Source of the DNA: Alligator mississippiensis
Taxonomy: Eukaryota; Chordata; Crocodylia; Alligatoridae
DNA: 64,000 nt
Assembly: GCF_030867095.1 (NCBI RefSeq)
Contig: NC_081832.1
Coordinates: 60,559,444-60,623,443 of the forward strand
Direction of reading: 5' to 3'
Below, one piece after another: positions 1 through 9,010 of the stretch. A program made the translations under genes and the position numbers. The notes beneath the pieces were generated by a model. It did no database searches. It was not told the DNA's origin and was given only the letters and a program-made list of their open reading frames with translations. Every line of letters begins with the position of its first letter. Positions within the stretch are counted from its first letter, which is position 1.

Positions 1-433
1 TAGGATCCCATAGCAAGACAGCCACACAATAGGGATCCCAGGAGCCCAGGCGCCATCTCCTGGCTCCTCTTGCTACAGCAGCCTGCCTCCCACCTGGAGG
101 GTATGAGCCCTGCCAGGTAGAGCAATTCCTACCACTCAGCTACATGCAGCACTGTACCTAGTGTCCTGACAGCTCTGGGTGAACTTTTAGTATTGGGCCC
201 CCCTTTGGCAGAGATAGTAATAATAATAATTATTATTATTATTATTATAAAATTACCATTTTCAGGCCTCCTTTCTGTCCAGACCCTAGATGGCCACCTG
301 GTTTGCCCATACCTGTGTCCAGCTCTGACTACATGCAAGAATCCCCTCTCAGGCACCCACATCCCAGTAGAAGGGTGGATTAAGCATGGGTCAGCGCTGG
401 GAAAGTTATACCCTGTCCCACCTTCCTTTGCAG
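1..433 (+). other. Upstream flank or intron 1 of IL17B, no exon recognised
   Basis: This stretch ends in a pyrimidine-rich tract and a CAG that serve as the splice acceptor of the first visible IL17B exon. The human gene has a tiny first coding exon of about six codons. No ATG here is followed by a donor in the required phase 0, so exon 1 probably lies before the window. The only other structure is the TAA/ATT microsatellite near 215-250. Confidence 0.6.
215..250. repeat. Self-complementary TAA/ATT microsatellite
   Basis: About five TAA units run directly into about six ATT units. The two halves are reverse complements, so the tract can fold on itself. Translated it gives runs of isoleucine on both strands, which explains spurious open frames here. 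Confidence 0.9.
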
Positions 434-759
434 CTTCTGCTCTGCGCTTTCTCCTTGACCTTCATGCCAGCTGCCTTCACAGAAGCAAAAGACCGAAGCA
501 AAGCAGTCAAAGGAAGGAGAGGACAGGCTCGGGACAGGGTCCAGCTCCCGGGGGCCCAGACCTCCCCCCCAGGCCCCAGGCTGAAGGCAAATGCATTGGC
601 CATGGATGATACATACACCATGGTGGAGGAATATGAGGAGAGCATTCAGGAGATGGTACGCCAGCTGAGGAACAGCTCGGAGCCCCCTGACACCAAGTGC
701 CAGGTCAGCCTGGGACTCTGGAGTCCCAACAAGAGGAGTCTGTCTCCATGGGCCTACAG
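434..759 (+). CDS. IL17B: IL17B exon with end of signal peptide, linker and start of cystine-knot domain
   Basis: The acceptor follows CCTTCCTTTGCAG and the donor is CTACAG|GTGAGG. The exon starts in phase 0 and ends after two bases of the Ser codon of WAYS. An in-frame ATG at 386 lies in the intron's pyrimidine tract and is not the likely start. Confidence 0.9.
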
Positions 760-1412
760 GTGAGGCTGCAGGGCAAAGCACCACTGAGATGGGTGCTCCC
801 CAGCCCAGGTAAGGCCCTTCCGCGCACAGAGCAGGGCTCAAAGCTGACGGCAACCCCAGTTAGATAGTGTGTAACCCTACAGTGGGCACTAAGCCCACTT
901 TACAAGCTGCTGCTCCATTGCCACAGGACCACATTCCTTCATGTGTGGCTGGTGCAGCACAGGCAGCCAGGCAGAGAGAGCTCCAGCAAGCCCCTTTCTC
1001 CATGAGGAGGCTTGCTCCTTGCATACCCAAGTCCTGGCTTGCAGTTTTTGTGGCACCCATACCCGTTTCCAAGGAGGAAAACCCTACCTATTCCCATGGG
1101 GCCTGCCCAGGCTGAGCGGTGTCCCTGCACCTACCTCCTCTGCTCCCTCTCTTCTTTCACAGCATAAATCACGATGCAATGCGGATTCCCATGGACATCC
1201 CAGAGGCGCAGTGCCTCTGTGTCGGCTGCATCAACCCTTTCACTATGCAAGAAGACCGCACCATGGCCAGCATCCCCATCTACAGCAGGCTGCCTGTCCG
1301 CCGCCTGCTATGCCAGCCAGGGGCCAAGGCCCCCAGGAAGAAGAAGGGTTGCCACAAGAAGTACAGGATGGTCATGGAGACCATCGCCGTGGGCTGCACC
1401 TGCATCTTCTGA
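434..1412 (+). CDS. IL17B: Interleukin-17B, two coding exons, first exon missing
   Basis: The product is a secreted IL-17 family cytokine with a cystine-knot fold; IL-17B is known to signal through IL17RB. Exons 434-759 and 1163-1412 join in frame (GT-AG, phase 2) to give 191 residues, against 180 for the whole human protein. The start is hydrophobic (LLLCAFSLTF), completing a signal peptide begun in the missing exon. Next come a basic linker, the EEYEESIQEM helix, an N-glycosylation site (LRNSS), the signature KRSLSPWAYSINHD, the QCLCVGCINPFTMQED block and the family-typical end METIAVGCTCIF. All cystine-knot cysteines are present. The loop between two of them is longer and far more lysine-rich than I recall for human. 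The gene converges on PCYOX1L, as in human. The IL17B rather than IL17D assignment rests on the near-identical C-terminus and on synteny. Confidence 0.93.
760..1162 (+). other. IL17B intron between the two visible coding exons
   Basis: A 403-base intron with a GTGAGG donor and a TTCTTTCACAG acceptor. Nothing else was recognised inside it. Confidence 0.85.
1163..1412 (+). CDS. IL17B: IL17B last exon
   Basis: It follows a TTCTTTCACAG acceptor and ends at TGA 1410-1412. It encodes the second half of the cytokine domain, with six visible cysteines after the INHD signature and the basic stretch PRKKKGCHKKYR at about 1330-1368. Confidence 0.93.
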
Positions 1413-3413
1413 GGGAGGACAAGCAGGTCTTCCCAGCTCTCCCACACCCCCATGCAGAACTAACCTGAGGCCTCTGGGACTGGAAAGCAGCTACCGTCTA
1501 AGCAGCCATTTCTCATTACAGCCATTTTGCAAGGGCCCCAGCTGGGGCCCCCAGGAGAGGGGTTAACAGGGCCTGGTGCATGTGGGGAAGACCCAAGTAG
1601 GTGGGAAGCAGCTACTTAGACCCATAGAGTTTTCCCCTTCACTCTCACATCTCCCTGCTGAGCCTGGAGCATGACTGCAGCATGCAGCCCCCAGGAGCTG
1701 GCTGGGTGGGGTAGCTGGCACCCACACAGCTCTCAGCAGCTCCCAACATGCAGCCACCTCACTTACCTTTTGGGCAGTGCATGGCACAGCTGCACACCTG
1801 TGCTGTTTCCTGGCAGCTCAGCAGCAGCAGAAGAGAGAGGTAGCCAGAATCATGGAGGAGGGGAGGAGGAAACAGCTGCTAACCAGGGCCCTCAAGCAGA
1901 GGGAAAAGGCTCTCAGTCCTGCCTACCTTGGGAGCTGCAAACAGCACCTGCCTCTTGTTCCCACCCGCTCCAGACGGTGCATCGGTCACAGCAGCTGCCA
2001 TCCATCTCCCCCAGCTGAGGTCAGGGCTCAGCACCTCACAAAGGCAGCACTGTTTTCAGGCTGAGGGCACCCAGGTCTTACTCTGAAAGGGAGGAAGCTT
2101 TGCTAACAGACCTTCACCTGTCTCAGGCAGGCACCAGCTCCAGCCCAGTTCCTACCTGCTGGTTGGGTGGGGCCTCTCCACCATCAGCAGCTGGGCTGGC
2201 CCAGCCCTCCCCAGGTGCAGAGGTGGCAGCTGATGGGCTGCCTCCTGCTTCCCACAGCTGGTCCCATAAGGCTCTGGGTGCTGGTGAGAGTATAGGCTAG
2301 GAGCACCCAGGGGCAAAGGCTGTTGCAGCAGGGGTGCTGCCAGGAGGCATTTAGGGGAGTGTCTGAGGGAACAGGGCTGGAGACAGCTGCTTCTATTTTG
2401 CTCCTCAGGCTCCTTGCAGAGCCTGCATGGCTGGGCAGGGCAGCACAGGTCTGGGACCTTAGCAGTGCCGTGAGCAGAACCTGGGTTCCTGGGAAGCCAG
2501 GCTGTGAAGTACCAGGCCCTTGTAGATGCTGGGCCTGTGGTGCTGCACTCAGCTAACAGGGGCATGCCTTATGTCACGAGAGCCAGGACCAGCTCAGTTC
2601 ACTAGGCTCCACTGTCCATAGTACCCAGGCTGGCAATATCTGACAGCAGGGTCCTGGATGGAGCAGGAAGCCTGGATGCCTGTCAAGGACTTAAGGAAGC
2701 AAGGGCCAATCTGGACAGCCCCACACAGATCTGAGAGGGGCATGGACTCCATCATGCAGAGCAGGCTACAACTTCTGGAAGACACAGGCATGAGAGGCCA
2801 TTGGGAGGGGGCAAAAAGGCAGCTGGGAGATTGAGCAAAGGCAGGATATTGGTTTTTCACCCCAGTGAACTACAGTCAGGATGCAAAGCCAGGGAAAGGG
2901 GTGGTTCCTGGCTGGTCTTTGCTCACTAGTGAGGTTAACATTCAGCTCCTTGGGTTTTCAGTCTCCTGCCCTTGCTGTTGGGAGCCCATCTCCCCCACCC
3001 CAGCCCCTGCCATGCCCTCTACCACATCCAGGCACTACTAACACCTCTTTGTAGGCTGCAGAACTGTACTATTTACAGCTTCTCAGCCTCTTGAAGGCTC
3101 AGGAGAAGCATAGTGGCTTCTTAATCTGGCAGGGGAAATACCATGTGTCTGTGTCCAAGAAGGCAGTTTTCCTGAACCGCACCCCAGGAGAACTGCTCTT
3201 CTGGTTCAGCACCTGCTGAGGTGCAGCAGCCTTAAACCCAGTTTATGGAAACAGGAGTCTCCTCCCTTGCTTGCTCCAAGGGCAACATGGCTGAGGTCAA
3301 GCAAAACTCAGGGGCATCCGAACCCCAAGCCTCCAGGCTGGGGCCTGTAAGTAGGATGCCCACCAAAGGTGTTAAAAACATCTGAAGCCCCAGGTGCGGG
3401 TGGAGGACGTTTG

Positions 3414-3508
3414 CCAGTAGTAGGGCCACTTGTGGTTCTGGACACTTGGATTTGGAATTAGTTTTGGCTAATTTGGCCATGGATACAAAATAAATAAATA
3501 CATAAATT
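3414..3508 (+). repeat. Unclassified interspersed repeat with A-rich tail, copy 1
   Basis: About 80 bases match 54683-54780 closely, sharing for instance TTCTGGACACTTGGATTTGG. Both copies end in an A-rich tail (TAAATAAATA here). That suggests the 3' end of a non-LTR retroposon or SINE. I could not name the family. Confidence 0.6.
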
Positions 3509-3699
3509 CCAGCTACTGAGGCCTAGGGAAGGGGATCTTTGAGGGAGACTCTTGCTGCTCAGCGAGGGGGTAATTTATGATGCAAAGGAAATGAACCTCT
3601 GGCTGCAGCCTGGTTCAAGCAGCTCCTCCTGCTGGGTAAACTTGAGGCAAGCTGGACTATTGTTCAGCACTGCTACAGCACTCTTAGCTCTAACCTTAG

Positions 3700-3810
3700 C
3701 AGAACAGGCCCCTACCATGACCCCACTGTATCCATGGGGACACTGAGGGACAAGACTGGGTAGGACTTGGCAAGTGGCACGGAGCAAGACTGAATTAAGA
3801 CACTGGCTCC
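3700..3810 (+). repeat. MIR-like SINE remnant
   Basis: The order of words matches the MIR 3' half: a CCCACTGTATCCATGGGGA stretch, then ACACTGAGGGACAAGA, then CTTGGCAAGTGGCA. It is old and poorly preserved. Confidence 0.4.
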
Positions 3811-3894
3811 CTCTTTTGATGGGGGAAAAGACCATCATCCCACCTTGAGCCCCATCCAGCCCCTGTGCACAATGAGACAACAGCCCATAAACAC

Positions 3895-5368
3895 ACACAC
3901 ACAGATTGGCAGCTTTATTAGAGGGGTGGAGTGACACAGTGGTTCCTAGTCCTTGGCTCTGCTGAAGCACTGGGGGGAAGGAAGAAGAGAAGGGGTCTGC
4001 TTGCTCTCCTCTGTACTCCAGGCTTGCCTTCACACTGACAATAAACTACACTGCTGGTCCCATTCTGCAGGTGCCCTGCTCCTTGGCCAAGCCAACCTTT
4101 ATGCAGAGCTTTTCCTCCACATGCTCATGTTGCAGACAGAAGAGGCACGAGCAGCTCAGGCAGCAGGGTCTGGAGTGGGAGGTGCATGTTCTTCTATCAT
4201 GGAGATGTGTCTGATTTCTACCCAAAGCCCCTTCCTTGGGATTTTCACTCTCTCAGAGCCCTGTTCTGGCTTTGTTTGTACAAGGTCTATGCTGCTAGCA
4301 ACACACCACAGTCGTATCACTGCACGTGCCATTTCAGAAGCACATGGGGGCCATGGAACTCTAGGCCAGGGCAGCTTCCCCTTTGTTCAGGGAGCTCCAT
4401 AAGTCCTCCTGCCACAAAGGCCAGCAGCAACTACAACTATTCCTAAGCATGTAGTCACATTCTGTTCTCCATCCCCTCCATCAACATTAGCCTTGGGCAA
4501 TGGGGGTAAAGTTGTATCTACAGGCAAGAAGGTAAATGGATGCACACTACCCCAGCTGGCTGGCAGCTCACCCACCAGCCCCTGCCACTCATAGAGGGAA
4601 GACAACGGGTCACAAGAAAGCAGCTCTGTAGAGATGCCTGGGGAAAGCCACAAGCCATGCGTAATCACAGCACAGACACTTCACAGCTGGAGAACCACTC
4701 CTGCTCCATGCATCTGCTAAACCCTGAGGACTGGGCATTACAAGGACACCCACCCACCCCAGTTATACCAGGGCACCTGTCTGTGCTGCAGGCCAGCGGG
4801 AAGCCTGCACAGAACATACTGGAGTGGGGCAGCTGCCTACAGCATTAGCGCTGTGGTCATAGCAGGGCATGCAGTAGTGAAAGAGCAGCGCCCATCTCTG
4901 TGTCACCCCCACAGTCCATGGCTATGTGTTCTAGGTTTAAGATTCCATGACACCCTCCCCTGTGAAAGCCTCATGGGAGCCCATATGCAGGCACCAACAT
5001 ACAAGCCACCCTACAATGGATCTGCACTGGCCATCATTCCCATTGCACAGACCCCATCTCCGACTTGGGCTCTGGAACGGCTCTGGTTGACATTTCCCTG
5101 GTAGCAAGCTTAGGTTCTCTTCTCTCCCCTGCGTGGGGCTGGCTGGGGGCAGAGGAAACCTGGGCATAAATGCCGGTGGCAGGCACTTGGCACCTGACAC
5201 TGCACGAAGAGGCAGGGATGGTGTTACTGAAGGCAAACCATATACAAAGAGCTTGTTAGTGCCAGCTCTCCCACTGCTCCCCCTCCTCCCAGCCTAAAAT
5301 CCTTGGGTCTCCCCACTGAAAAACCCTCCAAACAGCCAAACCAACAGGGACACTCATTCCCAGCTGCG
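3895..5368 (-). other. PCYOX1L: PCYOX1L 3' untranslated region
   Basis: The stretch runs from the PCYOX1L stop codon to the poly(A) signal near 3914, about 1.45 kb with no coding exon recognised on either strand. A + strand AATAAA at 4040-4045 also lies here and could serve IL17B, in which case the two transcripts would overlap tail to tail. Confidence 0.6.
3914..3919 (-). terminator. PCYOX1L polyadenylation signal
   Basis: On the minus strand this is AATAAA (CTAATAAAGCTGCC), followed within about 15 bases by a GU-rich run (TGTGTGTGTGTTTA). That is the classic vertebrate cleavage and polyadenylation arrangement. Confidence 0.72.
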
Positions 5369-6027
5369 TCACAGCTCTGTCTTCACCTTGTGCATCAAGT
5401 CCTTCTGGTCAATCTTCTCCAGGTCCTGGTACCAGCGGTTGTAAGCCAGGAGCGCCACGTTTTTGGCTGCCATGGAGATCATTTCCATGGAGCTGGCCAC
5501 CCACTCCACACCGCTGAGGTAGAAGAGGTTGTCATGGAGTACGATGGGCGGGAGGGTCTTTGTGGAGTCGTAGTAGGGATATGCCTGCCACTCCGTCACC
5601 TGGACAGAGTAGTAGGAGCGGAAGAGGGTCTTCAGCTGCTGCTTGTCCAGGGGCTGCTGGGAGAGGACGCGCCAGACAGCAGGCTCCTGGGGCTGCTTCC
5701 GCCGGAAGCTACTTGAGATATTGACAGGGCAGATGTTGTCCATGGCGTTGAAGAAGAGGTTGGGAGTGTCGGTTGTGAGGATGCTGGCAAATGGGAAGAG
5801 CTTGGGGTCCGGGAAGCCAAAATAGGAGGAGTTCAGGTAGCCGTGGACGACAGAAGTAACGGTGGGCTGGAAAGAGCCCGAGAGCTCAGGGATGGGCGGA
5901 TCGAAGTTCTCAAAGGTGAGGTTGCTCTTGCCATGGTGCAGCGGTGCAGCAATGACCACCATGTCATAGAAGCCCGAGCCCTGGCCCTCCTCATCCTCGT
6001 AGCGCACCTGGTAGAGGGGCTTCCCTT
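5369..6027 (-). CDS. PCYOX1L: PCYOX1L exon 6, C-terminal third
   Basis: It starts after the acceptor CCTTTCCAG|AAGGG and stops at TGA (5369-5371). It carries the lyase-like C-terminal part, including SFQPTVTSVVHGYLNSSYFG and FASILTTD, and ends in HKVKTEL as in human. Confidence 0.95.
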
Positions 6028-8661
6028 CTGGAAAGGGACAGCAGAGATGCAAGGCAGCTGAGAATGACCAGCAGCCGCGGGCTGAGGGCTTGGCAAGCCA
6101 ACTTCACTGGGGTGCTGGGAGTGCAAGCCAGAGCAGAGAAGTGCTCATCCCAGCTTGCAGCCCGTGGCTGCTCTAGCCCTATAGTCATCTGAACCCTCTG
6201 TGCTGATCTGCAGCTCCCAGCTTCTACAAGCCAGCCTCCCTGCTGGGCAACATCCCTGCACCTCCCATCCTCCTTCTGGGGAGCATGATCCAGTCCTAGA
6301 CTGGAGGCACGGTCATGAAGCAGAGACAAGGCAGGGCTGAGCAGGAGCTATTCCCTCCCTCACAAGGACAGAAGCAGCACAGGCCAACTACCCCTACAAC
6401 TCAGACTGCAAGGACCCTGGCTGACCCCTATGTGCTGGTATCTATGCCCAGCAGCAGTTCAGCACTGCAGACACAAGTGAACTGCCCCATCATGAGCCTT
6501 GGTCTTGGTCTCCCTGTGCCCTCTGGGGTCAGAAGCCTGCATTGTTGCTTTCTTTCTCACAGCTCTGCCTCCTATTGCATGGACTGGATCCCCCCACAGA
6601 AGACTGGGACTAGGTCAGTGGAGGTGATCACAGCCAGGAGAAGGGCACCAGGACGTAGGAGACAGAGCCAAGATGTTACAAGAGGCAAGAGGAGAATGTG
6701 CTCCTTATGCTCCACACCCCACACCACTGCAGCCCATACCCCATCAGACTTGGACCCCCAGGCCATCAGCTGGCAGCATCTGAAGCAGACACACAGGCAC
6801 TGAGTCTCTGATCACCACCCACCCCAGCCACGGGAGTGGGAGGTCTGGATAGCTCACCTGCGCTGTGTAGAGAGACATTCGTCACCCTGGCATGGACCAC
6901 GTTGGCTTTTGTTAGCTTCAGCAAACCTGAACACACCAGCTTGTTGCCTCCTTCCACAGCCCATGTGTTGCCCTGGGCACCTGCCAGCGACATGGCCCCT
7001 GAAGGGACAGAGGATAGATCAGCGTGTCAGCCTGCTCTGGTGGAGGGAACCCCCACGCTCCCGGAGAAAGGCATGTTTGGCTTCTATGCTGGTGCAGAGC
7101 ATCCATGGAGCAGCACCTGCCATGGGCTCTGAGGCGGCCTCCAGAGTCCTTGCAAGGGGAAGAGCTGGCTGATAGCACCAGCACAGCCAGCCAGGCCTCA
7201 CCTGCAAAGGCGGGCACTAGCAGCATGGACTGCCCGTAGCTGGAGCGTAGGACAGCAGCAATGACGTCATCAATGAAGCGCTGCGTGACCCCTGCTTCCA
7301 GCAGTGACTCTGCCACCGAGCGCTGTGTCATGTTGATGAAGGCCTCGCCGCCCAGCGAATGCAGGAGCTCCTCCAGGCTGGAGAAAGCATAGCCATGTGC
7401 CTGGTACTTGTAGATCCTGCAGGAGGACGGGGAGTCAGGAGCAGGGCACACACCTAGCCACTCCTGGGCAAGCCCAAGCAGCTGACGAACCCTCCCTCCG
7501 CTCTGCCCTGGGGGAGCAGGCACGGCAGCCAGGCCCAGCATGTTTCTCTCCTCTTAGATGCATGGGTGCTGCTGTGCCTGCCTCATACCTCATAAACTTC
7601 TCCATCACCTCCTCCACCCACATCTGCAGGCGCAGGAAGCTGATCCCATAATGCCACCAGAGCCGGAAGAGGTTCAGCAAGTACCAGTCCGTCTCCTCCA
7701 GGACAAAATGCTCCCCGCCGAAAATGGCACTCTTCCCTGCCACCTCCCTCCGGTGCTTGAGGCCTGCAGAGCGACAGGGAGAGAAGCCATTTCACATTCC
7801 TCCCGGAGGCAATCAGTCAGGGGTGCTGGGGTCAAATGGCAACGCCAAATCCCTGCATCCAGACATCCCCTGAACTCTAGTAGGGACTGGAAGTCAGCTG
7901 AGCATTAGTGCACACGCGCACGCACACGTGTGCACAAGCAGCCAGAGCAGGCTTGCAGCTGTGACTGCCAGCGTTTGCAGAGGGGCACCAAAGCCCCGTG
8001 CCCCAATGAGCTGGACCCGTCCCAGCCATCAGAAGCAGGGGCAGCTCCTCTGGAGGCCAGAGGGTCCCCAGCTCTGCGCTGTTCGAACCCAGGTGGGGGC
8101 TGCACTCACCCAGCAGCTTGACGAAGTCCTGCATGTGGAGGTTGAGGGAGTGAACGGAGGCGCCGCCGGACTCGTACTGCTGCTTGTTGACCGTGATGGT
8201 GGCCAGCCGCCCGCCCACGCTGCCCTTCTCGTACACGTCCAGCTGCACCCGCGGCCCAAAGTGCTGCTGCAGGAAGTAGGCCACTGCCGAGCCGCCGATG
8301 CCGGCGCCCACCACAGCTGCCAGCAGGGAGGCAAGGGAAGCGGGCACATCAGCCCTGGCACAAGGTGGGTTGTCGCCCCCCGCGGGCTTGCCAATCTGGG
8401 TGTGCAGAGGACCCCCAGAGCCCGGCGGCGCCCTCCCCGCACCCCAGGGCAGGGGCCTCGTGGTGCCTGCACCTCCCAGCTGCCCGCCAGGGCCGCTCGC
8501 CCCCGCCTCTGCACTGCGGGACCCCCGGCCCCGGCCCCGGCCCCGCTCCTACCGATCCTGCCGGGCGGCGCCTCCCCCGCGGCAGCGCGGCCGGGCCCGG
8601 CCAGCAGCACCAGCGCGGCCAGCAGCCCCAGGGCGGCGCGGCCCGGCCGCGGCTCTGCCAT
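5369..8661 (-). CDS. PCYOX1L: Prenylcysteine oxidase-like protein, complete, six exons
   Basis: The product is an FAD-dependent relative of prenylcysteine oxidase; the parent enzyme oxidises prenylcysteine in the lysosomal/secretory system, while the exact substrate of the -like form is less certain. Exons 8553-8661, 8110-8316, 7589-7763, 7202-7416, 6858-6998 and 5369-6027 join in frame to 501 residues (human about 494). Residues 1-29 form a signal peptide with a Leu/Ala-rich core. A dinucleotide-binding motif VVGAGIGGSAVA follows at about 38-49, then an acidic residue ending the second strand (LDVYEKG) and the GGRLAT motif. Later blocks are WWHYGISFLRLQMWVEEVME, SYGQS, VEGGNKLVCSGLLKLTKANV and an end LLAYNRWYQDLEKIDQKD. 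All junctions are GT-AG. The start codon sits in a CpG island. PCYOX1L is preferred over PCYOX1 by residue similarity and by position next to IL17B. Confidence 0.95.
6028..6857 (-). other. PCYOX1L intron 5
   Basis: An 830-base intron. No exon, RNA gene or clear repeat was recognised in it. Confidence 0.7.
6858..6998 (-). CDS. PCYOX1L: PCYOX1L exon 5
   Basis: 141 bases, phase 1 at both ends, acceptor CCTTCAG|GGGCC and donor GCGCAG|GTGAGC. It encodes MSLAGAQGNTWAVEGGNK and the VCSGLLKLTKANV segment, part of the FAD-oxidase core. Confidence 0.95.
7202..7416 (-). CDS. PCYOX1L: PCYOX1L exon 4
   Basis: 215 bases with donor TTTGCAG|GTGAGG and acceptor CTCCTGCAG|GATC. It encodes IYKYQAHGYAFSSLEELLHS through RFIDDVIAAVLRSSYGQS and PAFAG. 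Confidence 0.95.
7589..7763 (-). CDS. PCYOX1L: PCYOX1L exon 3
   Basis: 175 bases between CTCTGCAG|GCCTC and TTATGAG|GTATGA. It encodes LKHRREVAGKSAIFGGEHF and the WYLLNLFRLWWHYGISFLRL block, among the most conserved parts of the protein. Confidence 0.95.
7908..7936. repeat. Strictly alternating purine-pyrimidine tract in PCYOX1L intron 2
   Basis: Twenty-nine bases alternate purine and pyrimidine without a break (GTGCACACGCGCACG and on), with several CG and CA steps. Such tracts are Z-DNA prone. The tract lies between exons 2 and 3 of PCYOX1L. Confidence 0.7.
8110..8316 (-). CDS. PCYOX1L: PCYOX1L exon 2, FAD-binding motif
   Basis: 207 bases, phase 1 at both ends, acceptor TGCTGGCAG|CTGTGG and donor CTGCTGG|GTGAGT. 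It encodes the VVGAGIGGSAVAYFLQQHFG Rossmann motif, DVYEKGSVGGRLATI and HMQDFVKLLG. Confidence 0.96.
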
Positions 8662-9010
8662 CCCGGCGCTGCGGCTGCGGCTGGCGCTGGCGCGGGCGGA
8701 GGCGGCGCCGCGGCCGAGCCAGGATCAGCGCAGCCGCTTCCCCGCCCCTCGCAGCGCCGCGGCTCGCCTGCCCGCCCGCCCCTGGCCCTGGGAGCGGAAG
8801 GCGCCGGGGGCAGCACGAGGCGTTTCCTTCTCTTTGCCATCTCCAGCACGGAGGGGGGAGATGTCAGCCCGGGCCCAGGGCCGGCAGCAGCGCCGGGGGT
8901 GGGGGCGAACTGGACACGGGCCTGAGCCCCACAGCCCGCCCAGCGGCCGGAGTGACCTGGTCCCCGCCGGCTTCCGAGCGAGCCAAGGGATGTTGAACAA
9001 ACAAAAGCGG
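8150..9010 (-). promoter_or_regulatory. CpG-island promoter of PCYOX1L
   Basis: The base composition rises sharply in G+C and CpG over exons 1-2 and about 350 bases upstream. Sp1-like boxes (CCGCCCCTCG, CCCGCCCGCCCCTGG) sit 80-130 bases before the ATG. No TATA box is obvious. The extent is judged by eye. Confidence 0.75.
8553..8661 (-). CDS. PCYOX1L: PCYOX1L exon 1, signal peptide
   Basis: It runs from ATG at 8661 to the donor AGGATCG|GTAGGA. It encodes 36 residues, mainly a signal peptide with the core ALGLLAALVLLAG and a small-residue cleavage region. No in-frame upstream ATG is needed, and length and content fit the human protein. Confidence 0.93.

Larger units (their letters stand above)
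1413..3894. other. IL17B 3' flank and intergenic DNA
   Basis: No coding exon was recognised. IL17B has no AATAAA close to its stop; the first on the + strand lies in a repeat's A-rich tail near 3487, so its 3' end is uncertain. The stretch holds a retroposon tail at 3414-3508 and a MIR-like remnant at 3700-3810. Confidence 0.6.

Noticed and set aside
104-118. Candidate IL17B exon 1 (ATGAGCCCTGCCAG followed by GTAGAG)
   Set aside because: It would end in phase 2, while the next exon starts in phase 0, and the residues do not resemble the known start.
193-609. Open frame beginning with a run of isoleucine
   Set aside because: It is the TAA/ATT microsatellite read through into IL17B in the wrong frame.
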